NCBI RefSeq assembly: GCF_000717715.1 | Contig: NZ_JOAI01000018.1 | Coordinates: 62,001-126,000, forward strand | Direction of reading: 5' to 3' | From: Streptomyces sp. NRRL B-24484 | Lineage (GTDB): Bacteria; Actinomycetota; Actinomycetes; Streptomycetales; Streptomycetaceae | DNA length: 64,000 nt | Part shown: in pieces, positions 58,837 through 64,000 of the stretch | Position numbering within the stretch: position 1 is the first letter of the stretch | How the letters are laid out: each line of letters starts with the position of its first letter | Program-made: the position numbers and the translations under genes | Notes under the pieces: generated by a model | Told to the model about the DNA's origin: nothing | The model's database searches: none | Seen by the model: the letters and a program-made list of their open reading frames with translations, nothing else

Positions 58837-58866
58837 TTGACCCTCCGGGGCCGTCGCGCGTACCGT
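58837..58866 (+). promoter_or_regulatory. Promoter for rpmH
   Basis: TTGACC (58837-58842) and TACCGT (58861-58866) are 18 bp apart, giving a ~205-nt leader before rpmH. It is divergent from the dnaA promoter ~70 bp away in the same 403-bp gap. Confidence 0.6.
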
Positions 58867-59075
58867 AACCAGGTCGAGTTGTCGATGGCCGCTGCCGCAT
58901 GCCCGCGGGTCCACCCGCTTCCACAAGGCGCGCAGCACGGGCGCCGTGGATGGCCCCAACCCCAGCAGACCTGGGCCGTTGGGGTGGATTTCCCGTCGAA
59001 GGGGAGATCGCGCGGACGCACGGTGACGGCCAAGCGACGTCCCGTCATCCTACGATTCACCTCAGGAGCCCCCGA

Positions 59076-59213
59076 GTGAGCAAGCGCACCTTCCAGCCGA
59101 ACAACCGCCGTCGTGCCAAGACCCACGGCTTCCGGCTCCGGATGCGTACCCGCGCCGGCCGCGCCATCCTGGCCGCCCGCCGTGGCAAGGGCCGCGCCAG
59201 CCTGTCCGCCTGA
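59076..59213 (+). CDS. rpmH: Ribosomal protein bL34
   Basis: A 45-aa basic protein, [19 protein letters not shown], the hallmark L34 sequence; part of the large subunit. GTG 59076 follows AGGAG. First gene of the rpmH-rnpA-yidD-yidC-jag-rsmG run. Confidence 0.99.
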   Translation: MSKRTFQPNNRRRAKTHGFRLRMRTRAGRAILAARRGKGRASLSA

Positions 59214-59234
59214 TCCGGCGCACGGGTTCTGATC

Positions 59235-59663
59235 GTGCTGCCCTCCGAGAATCGGCTGCGGCGGCGCCAGGACTTCTCGACCGCGGTGAAACGCGGTCGC
59301 CGGGCCGGCAAGCCCCTGCTGGTCGTCCACCTCGACAGAGAGGGCGGCCGGCCGGGGCCGACGGACCGGGAAAGCGACAGCGGCCCGCACGCCGCCGAGG
59401 GGCTCCCTTCGGCGCGTGCGGGTTTCGTCGTGAGCAAGGCCGTGGGATCCGCGGTCGTGCGGAATCTCGTGAAGCGTCGCCTTCGTCACCTTGTCCGTGA
59501 GCGTCTGCCCCGGCTGCCCGCAGGTAGCCTGATAGTGGTACGCGCGCTGCCCCAGGCCGGGTCGGCTTCGTACCTCGATCTCGAACACGACCTGGATGCG
59601 GCGCTGCGGCGGTTGCTCCGGGCGGAGCCGACCGGCAGTGCGCCGACGGGAGCAGGGCGATGA
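59235..59663 (+). CDS. rnpA: RNase P protein subunit
   Basis: A 142-aa basic protein that binds the RNase P RNA and helps mature tRNA 5' ends. The start is [22 protein letters not shown] and the RNA-binding motif is [17 protein letters not shown] (RNR-type). An insert of ~25 residues ([16 protein letters not shown]) lengthens it, as in other Streptomyces. Confidence 0.97.
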   Translation: MLPSENRLRRRQDFSTAVKRGRRAGKPLLVVHLDREGGRPGPTDRESDSGPHAAEGLPSARAGFVVSKAVGSAVVRNLVKRRLRHLVRERLPRLPAGSLIVVRALPQAGSASYLDLEHDLDAALRRLLRAEPTGSAPTGAGR

Positions 59664-59980
59664 AGTACCTGCTGATGGGGCTGATCAGGCTCTACCAGTG
59701 GACGATCAGTCCGCTGCTCGGGCCGGTGTGCCGCTACTACCCCTCGTGCTCGCACTACGGGTACGAGGCGGTGCGCACGCACGGCGCGGTCAAGGGGAGC
59801 GGTCTGACCGCATGGCGCATCCTGCGCTGCAACCCCTGGTCGCCGGGTGGGGTCGACCATGTGCCACCGCGCACGCACCCGGTGTGGCACCGCCGGCTGC
59901 GCAATCTGCTGAGCCCGAAGAGTGGGACCGCCGGGCCGTCGCCGGTGGCCAGCTCTATCTCCAAGGAGTCTGACCGGTGA
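59660..59980 (+). CDS. yidD: YidD: membrane protein insertion efficiency factor
   Basis: A 106-aa protein with motif [20 protein letters not shown] followed by [10 protein letters not shown], the cysteine pair of YidD. ATG 59660 overlaps the rnpA stop (ATGA). It helps YidC insert proteins. Confidence 0.97.
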   Translation: MKYLLMGLIRLYQWTISPLLGPVCRYYPSCSHYGYEAVRTHGAVKGSGLTAWRILRCNPWSPGGVDHVPPRTHPVWHRRLRNLLSPKSGTAGPSPVASSISKESDR

Positions 59981-61137
59981 CCTTCGGTTTTCTGAGTCCC
60001 CTCTACACAGCGGTGTCCTGGATCATCGTCCAGTTCCACTCGCTGTACAGCCACGTCTTCGATCCCGATGGCGGCTGGGCCTGGGGCCTGTCGATCGTGT
60101 CGATGGTGATCGTCATCCGGATCTGCCTGATTCCGCTCTTCGTGAAGCAGATCAAGGCGACCCGGGCCATGCAGGCGATCCAGCCGAAGATGAAGGCCAT
60201 CCAGGAGCGCTACAAGAACGACCGGCAGCGCCAGTCCGAAGAGATGATGAAGCTCTACAAGGAGGCGGGCACCAACCCCTTCTCGAGCTGTCTCCCGATC
60301 CTGGTCCAGGCCCCGTTCTTCACCGCCCTCTACGGCGTGCTGGCCTCGGTGGCCAACGACAAGACGATCGGCGTGATCAACGCCGACCTGCTGGACAGTG
60401 CCAAGCAGGCGCACATCTTCGGTGCCCCGCTCTCGGCGACCTTCCTGGGCAGCACCGAGCTGAGCGTCAAGATCGTCGTCGCGGTGATGATCGTCCTGAT
60501 GTCGCTGTCGCAGTTCATCACCCAGCGCCAGCTGATGACCAAGAACGTCGACCTGACGATCAAGACGCCGTTCATGCAGCAGCAGAAGATGCTCATGTAC
60601 GTCTTCCCGATCATCTTCGCCGTGATGGGCATCAACTTCCCCGTCGGTGTCCTGGTCTACTGGCTGACCACCAACGTGTGGTCGATGGGCCAGCAGCTGA
60701 TCGTCATCCGCAACAACCCGACGCCGGGCTCCAAGGCCTTCGCCGAGCGCCAGGACCGCCTGAAGAAGGCCGGCCGGCTGAACCCGGACGGTTCCGTCCG
60801 CAAGGCCCCGTGGCTGGCCGCGCTCACCGGTGGCGACAAGCAGTCCGCGGCGACCGCCGAGGCCGTGGTGGCGGAGACCGTCCAGGTCCGTCGCCAGCAG
60901 CCCCGCAAGCAGAGCAAGGCCCAGCGCCAGCACACCGCCGGCCACCAGGCGCAGACGACGAGCGGCGAGCACGCCGAGGAGCACGTCGCCGACGAGCCGG
61001 TGGCCCTGTCCAAGCAGGACGCCGCGGTCCCGGCCGGCCGCTCCGCGGACAAGCAGCCCGCGGGCAAGACCGGTCAGCGCCAGCAGCCGAAGCGCGGCGG
61101 CCAGGGCGGCGGCCAGCGGCCGAAGAAGAAGTCCTGA
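59977..61137 (+). CDS. yidC: YidC membrane protein insertase
   Basis: A 386-aa insertase with five membrane helices, the first at the N-terminus and the core ~residues 30-240. The hydrophilic groove arginine lies in [10 protein letters not shown]. The C-terminal ~100 residues are polar, basic and lysine-rich (KQSKAQRQH), which may touch ribosomes. GTG 59977 overlaps the yidD stop by four bases. Confidence 0.97.
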   Translation: MTFGFLSPLYTAVSWIIVQFHSLYSHVFDPDGGWAWGLSIVSMVIVIRICLIPLFVKQIKATRAMQAIQPKMKAIQERYKNDRQRQSEEMMKLYKEAGTNPFSSCLPILVQAPFFTALYGVLASVANDKTIGVINADLLDSAKQAHIFGAPLSATFLGSTELSVKIVVAVMIVLMSLSQFITQRQLMTKNVDLTIKTPFMQQQKMLMYVFPIIFAVMGINFPVGVLVYWLTTNVWSMGQQLIVIRNNPTPGSKAFAERQDRLKKAGRLNPDGSVRKAPWLAALTGGDKQSAATAEAVVAETVQVRRQQPRKQSKAQRQHTAGHQAQTTSGEHAEEHVADEPVALSKQDAAVPAGRSADKQPAGKTGQRQQPKRGGQGGGQRPKKKS

Positions 61138-61216
61138 CCGGCTGCGGCCGGTCGACGCGGACCCAGATCTTCCCTCTCGGCCCCACCCGAGGGCCCATCC
61201 CCGAAGGAGTCCATCA

Positions 61217-61747
61217 GTGACGGAAGGCACCACCTCCGCCGTCGAGGTCGAGGCAGGCGCGGAGTCCGGCGAGAGCGTCGTCGCGCGGCTGGAGCGCGAG
61301 GGCGACATCGCCGCCGACTACCTGGAGGGTCTGCTGGACATCGCGGACCTGGACGGCGACATCGACATGGACGTCGAGGGCGACCGGGCGCTGGTCTCGA
61401 TCGTCAGCGACGGCAGCGACCGGACGCTGCAGCGGCTGGTCGGCCAGGACGGCGAGGTGCTGGAGGCGCTGCAGGAGCTGACCCGCCTGGCGGTCCACCG
61501 GGAGACCGGCGAGCGCAGCCGCCTGATGCTGGACATCGCCGGCTTCCGGGCGCGCAAGCGGTCCGAGCTGGCCGCGCTCGGCGCCGAGGCGGCCGAGAAG
61601 GCGAAGTCCACCGGCGAGCAGGTCAAGCTCCGCCCGATGACCCCCTTCGAGCGCAAGGTGGTGCACGACGCGGTGGCGGCCGCGGGCCTGCGCAGCGAGT
61701 CGGAGGGCGAGGAGCCCCAGCGGTGCGTGGTCGTGCTTCCGAGCTGA
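61217..61747 (+). CDS. jag: Jag/KhpB-type RNA-binding protein
   Basis: A 176-aa RNA-binding protein. The KH domain (residues ~50-110) has LVGQDGEVLEALQELTRLAV; the R3H domain (~115-175) has MTPFERKVVHDAVAAA and LPS end. It pairs with KhpA in other bacteria to control cell-wall genes. GTG 61217 follows AAGGAG. Confidence 0.94.
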   Translation: MTEGTTSAVEVEAGAESGESVVARLEREGDIAADYLEGLLDIADLDGDIDMDVEGDRALVSIVSDGSDRTLQRLVGQDGEVLEALQELTRLAVHRETGERSRLMLDIAGFRARKRSELAALGAEAAEKAKSTGEQVKLRPMTPFERKVVHDAVAAAGLRSESEGEEPQRCVVVLPS

Positions 61748-61764
61748 CCCCGTGCTTCGTCGAG

Positions 61765-61795
61765 CGACCCCGTCCGCCGCGTGCGGGCGGGGTCG
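61765..61795 (+). terminator. Terminator after jag
   Basis: A 13-bp stem (61765-61777 with 61783-61795) with a 5-base loop and one G-T pair, followed by TCGTT, about 20 bp past the jag stop. Confidence 0.6.
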
Positions 61796-61883
61796 TCGTT
61801 CCTTCGAGGGCGGTTCGTGCGGCCCGGATTGCGCGCGGGGCGGGTGTCCGCGTGAGGATGGTGCCTGATGTGGGGTGGATACG

Positions 61884-62732
61884 GTGAGCGGAGAGGCTGA
61901 CATGGAGACGGACGGCGTGGCGACCGAGGGCGGGCCGTCGGAGGGCGGACCCGACCGGGGCACCCCGGCGGAGGGCGCTCCCACGAGTGCCCGGACCCCG
62001 GCCGAGGGGCCCGGTGAGCCGCCGGCGGCCGCGGCCGGCATCTTCGGCGAGCGGCTCCCGGTCGCGGTGCGGTACACCGAGCTGCTGGCGACGGCCGGGG
62101 TGCAGCGCGGGCTGATCGGCCCGCGCGAGGTGCCGCGGCTCTGGGACCGCCACGTGCTGAACTGCGCCGTGCTGGCGGAGCTGCTGCCGGCCAACGCCTC
62201 GCTGTGCGACGTCGGCTCCGGTGCCGGCCTGCCGGGCATCCCGGTGGCCATGGCCCGGCCGGACGTCTCGGTCACGCTGCTGGAGCCGCTGCTGCGGCGC
62301 ACCACCTTCCTGGAGGAGGTGGTCCGGGAGCTCGGCCTGGACAACGTGACGGTGCTGAGGGGCCGGGCCGAGGAGATGGTCGGCAAGGTCGCGGTGGACA
62401 TCGTCACGGCCCGCGCGGTGGCCCCGCTGGACCGGCTGGCCGGCTGGGGGATGCCGCTGCTTCGGCCGTACGGCCAGATGCTGGCGCTGAAGGGCGACAC
62501 CGCGGAGCAGGAGATCGAGGAGTCGCGGTCCGCGCTCACCAAGCTGGGAGCGGAGCGCTGGTCGGTGATCTCGGTCGGCGAGGGGACGCTGGAGACCTCG
62601 ACCCGGGTGGTCCGGGTGGAGGCGGGGGAGAGCCCCGGCGGTGTGAGGGCCGCCACGCGCCGGGCGAAGGCGGCCCGGGCGGGGCGCGGTGCCAAGGACG
62701 CCGGCCGCGGGGGTCCGCGCCGGCGGCGCTGA
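61884..62732 (+). CDS. rsmG: RsmG: 16S rRNA (guanine-N7) methyltransferase
   Basis: A 282-aa methyltransferase that modifies G527 of 16S rRNA. The first ~45 residues are a disordered lead. The SAM site is [15 protein letters not shown]. The region [19 protein letters not shown] and [15 protein letters not shown] fit RsmG. The C-terminal tail is basic. GTG 61884 was chosen for the GGGGTGG upstream; GTG 61875 is also in frame. In Streptomyces, loss of rsmG gives low-level streptomycin resistance and more antibiotic. Confidence 0.95.
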   Translation: MSGEADMETDGVATEGGPSEGGPDRGTPAEGAPTSARTPAEGPGEPPAAAAGIFGERLPVAVRYTELLATAGVQRGLIGPREVPRLWDRHVLNCAVLAELLPANASLCDVGSGAGLPGIPVAMARPDVSVTLLEPLLRRTTFLEEVVRELGLDNVTVLRGRAEEMVGKVAVDIVTARAVAPLDRLAGWGMPLLRPYGQMLALKGDTAEQEIEESRSALTKLGAERWSVISVGEGTLETSTRVVRVEAGESPGGVRAATRRAKAARAGRGAKDAGRGGPRRRR

Positions 62733-62753
62733 CCGGAGACGGTCCGGAGGTGT

Positions 62754-62787
62754 CGGGAGCGGGTGGCCGTCGGGCCGCCCGCTCCCG
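62754..62787 (+). terminator. Terminator after rsmG
   Basis: A 14-bp stem (62754-62767 with 62774-62787, one G-T) with a 6-base loop, then GCGTTTCC. Confidence 0.6.
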
Positions 62788-62897
62788 GCGTTTCCGCAGG
62801 CCGGGGCCCATCCGGTGGGTGGCGGTGTCGCCGGGAGGGTGGTGTTGGATCGCGGTCGGAGTGTCGCACCGTCAGATTTGTGACATTCCGGTCATGG

Positions 62898-62913
62898 TGT
62901 TTCACGTGAAACG
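62898..62913. promoter_or_regulatory. parS: parS site 1
   Basis: TGTTTCACGTGAAACG contains the perfect 14-bp ParB palindrome GTTTCACGTGAAAC (62899-62912). ParB loads here as a clamp and spreads; ParA then moves the complex. It lies ~97 bp before the chosen parA start. Confidence 0.95.
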
Positions 62914-62970
62914 ACGCTCACTGCTCCCCGGAATCCTCGACCGCGCCCTGGCGGTGACTGTTGACGCTCC

Positions 62971-62986
62971 GGTTTCACGTGAAACA
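62971..62986. promoter_or_regulatory. parS: parS site 2
   Basis: GGTTTCACGTGAAACA contains a second perfect 14-bp palindrome (62972-62985), 73 bp centre-to-centre from site 1 and directly upstream of parA. I found no third perfect copy by eye in this window. Confidence 0.95.
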
Positions 62987-62995
62987 CTGACCCCC

Positions 62996-63991
62996 ATGCA
63001 GGACTCGGAGACCATCCACCAGATCGACGACACGCCGATCGCGCGCGCCGCCCAGGCCGCGGTTCAGGCCATCGGGCGGACCGGGGAGGGGCTGCCCAGG
63101 CCCGCGAGCACCCGGGTGATCGTGGTGGCCAACCAGAAGGGCGGGGTGGGCAAGACCACCACGACCGTCAACCTGGCCGCCGGCCTCGCGATGCACGGGC
63201 TGCGGGTGCTGGTCGTCGACCTCGACCCGCAGGGCAACGCCTCCACCGCGCTGGGCATCGACCACCACGCCGAGGTGCCGTCGATCTACGACGTCCTGGT
63301 CGAGGGCAAGCCGCTCGCCGACGTCGTCCAGCCCGTGGTGGACGTGGAGGGGCTGTTCTGCTGCCCGGCCACCATCGACCTGGCCGGTGCCGAGATCGAG
63401 CTCGTCTCGCTGGTGGCCCGCGAGAGCCGCCTGCAGCGGGCCATCGCCGCGTACGAGCAGCCGCTGGACTACGTCCTGATCGACTGCCCGCCCTCGCTCG
63501 GCCTGCTGACCGTCAACGCCCTGGTCGCCGGCCAGGAGGTGCTGATCCCGATCCAGTGCGAGTACTACGCGCTGGAGGGTCTCGGTCAGCTGCTGCGCAA
63601 CGTCGAGCTGGTGCGCGCCCACCTCAACCCGGCGCTGCACGTCTCCACGATCCTGCTCACCATGTACGACGCCCGCACCCGGCTGGCGGCCCAGGTCGCG
63701 GAGGAGGTCCGCACGCACTTCGAGCGCGAGGTGCTGCGGACGGCCATCCCGCGCTCGGTCCGGATCTCCGAGGCGCCCAGCTACGGGCAGACCGTGCTCA
63801 CCTATGACCCCGGTTCCACCGGCGCGCTCTCCTACCTGGAGGCCGCCCGGGAGATCGCGCTGCGGTCGGCGGAGCCCGGTTTCGCGGCCGGCGCCCCGGC
63901 CGGTTACGGTGCGGTCGGGCAGCAGCGGACCGCGGCCGCGGCGGCGACCGCCGCGACGGCACAGCACGGCACGATGGAGGGCAACCGGTGA
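62996..63991 (+). CDS. parA: ParA chromosome partition ATPase
   Basis: A 331-aa Walker-type ATPase that drives origin movement with ParB-parS. It has VVANQKGGVGKTTTTVN (deviant Walker A), LVVDLDPQGNASTALG (switch I) and LIDCPPSLGLLTVNAL (switch II). The start at ATG 62996 gives MQDSETIHQIDDTPIARAAQ; it has no clear ribosome site. In-frame starts further upstream (62894) would translate through both parS sites. ParA concentrates at hyphal tips in Streptomyces. The C-terminal tail is alanine-rich. Confidence 0.93.
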   Translation: MQDSETIHQIDDTPIARAAQAAVQAIGRTGEGLPRPASTRVIVVANQKGGVGKTTTTVNLAAGLAMHGLRVLVVDLDPQGNASTALGIDHHAEVPSIYDVLVEGKPLADVVQPVVDVEGLFCCPATIDLAGAEIELVSLVARESRLQRAIAAYEQPLDYVLIDCPPSLGLLTVNALVAGQEVLIPIQCEYYALEGLGQLLRNVELVRAHLNPALHVSTILLTMYDARTRLAAQVAEEVRTHFEREVLRTAIPRSVRISEAPSYGQTVLTYDPGSTGALSYLEAAREIALRSAEPGFAAGAPAGYGAVGQQRTAAAAATAATAQHGTMEGNR

Positions 63992-64000
63992 GTGGTGGGC
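63988..64000 (+). CDS. parB: ParB (5' end only, four codons)
   Basis: GTG 63988 overlaps the parA stop by four bases (GTGA) and follows GGAGGG. Only the first codons (VSGG) fall in the window. The identity as ParB rests on gene order after parA. Confidence 0.6.

Overview
The window is chromosomal DNA from a high-GC actinomycete, almost certainly Streptomycetaceae (Streptomyces or Kitasatospora). The evidence is the gene order around the origin: gyrA-gyrB-dciA/DUF721-recF-gnd-dnaN-oriC-dnaA on the minus strand, and rpmH-rnpA-yidD-yidC-jag-rsmG-parA-parB on the plus strand. CrgA, paired class E sortases, a DUF3566 gene after gyrA and a DLW-39 family peptide support the same placement. I cannot assign a species from sequence alone. 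I found no insertion sequence, integrase, prophage, CRISPR array or biosynthetic cluster.

Layout. 1-12.5 kb is an accessory-like mix: the end of a membrane glycosyltransferase-like gene, a PaaN-type aldehyde dehydrogenase behind a PaaR-like operator, a GT2/GtrA glycosyltransferase, an aromatic flavin monooxygenase, a CGNR zinc-finger regulator, a secreted S53 peptidase, an HTH-like protein, a VOC/flavin-binding pair behind a duplicated operator, and a secreted NlpC/P60-like wall protein. 12.5-18.3 kb is a tightly overlapping minus-strand operon (DUF5819, HTTM, FUSC, SpoU methyltransferase), followed by a J-domain/rhodanese gene. 18.7-26.4 kb carries a PAS-GAF-SpoIIE phosphatase, a rhomboid-like/MprF-like pair and a two-component system.

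26.5-44.4 kb is the cell-wall growth and signalling region: tRNA-Leu, then fhaA-fhaB-pstP-rodA-pbpA-pknB on the plus strand. This is the actinobacterial set linking Ser/Thr phosphorylation to elongation and sporulation wall synthesis. Converging on it is a minus-strand run of DUF881, a small membrane protein, pabA/trpG and two class E sortases. crgA, a rhomboid protease, a cyclophilin, DUF5324, tRNA-Ala, small membrane proteins, an antirepressor-like gene and tRNA-Ile follow. 44.4-64 kb is a cyclopropane synthase gene followed by the replication-origin core.

oriC lies between dnaN and dnaA and contains about twenty DnaA boxes (perfect and one-mismatch). Two perfect parS sites precede parA. 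The genes couple replication (DnaA, DnaN, RecF, DciA, gyrase), segregation (ParAB), membrane insertion (YidC, YidD), ribosome and RNase P components, and hyphal wall growth.

The most interesting non-gene signals are: perfect DnaA boxes well outside oriC (a four-box cluster at 39.6-39.8 kb and an intragenic pair at 43.8 kb); a tandemly duplicated dyad over a promoter at 9.5 kb; a PaaR-type operator sitting exactly between the -35 and -10 of paaN; and a small basic ORF translationally overlapping pstP.
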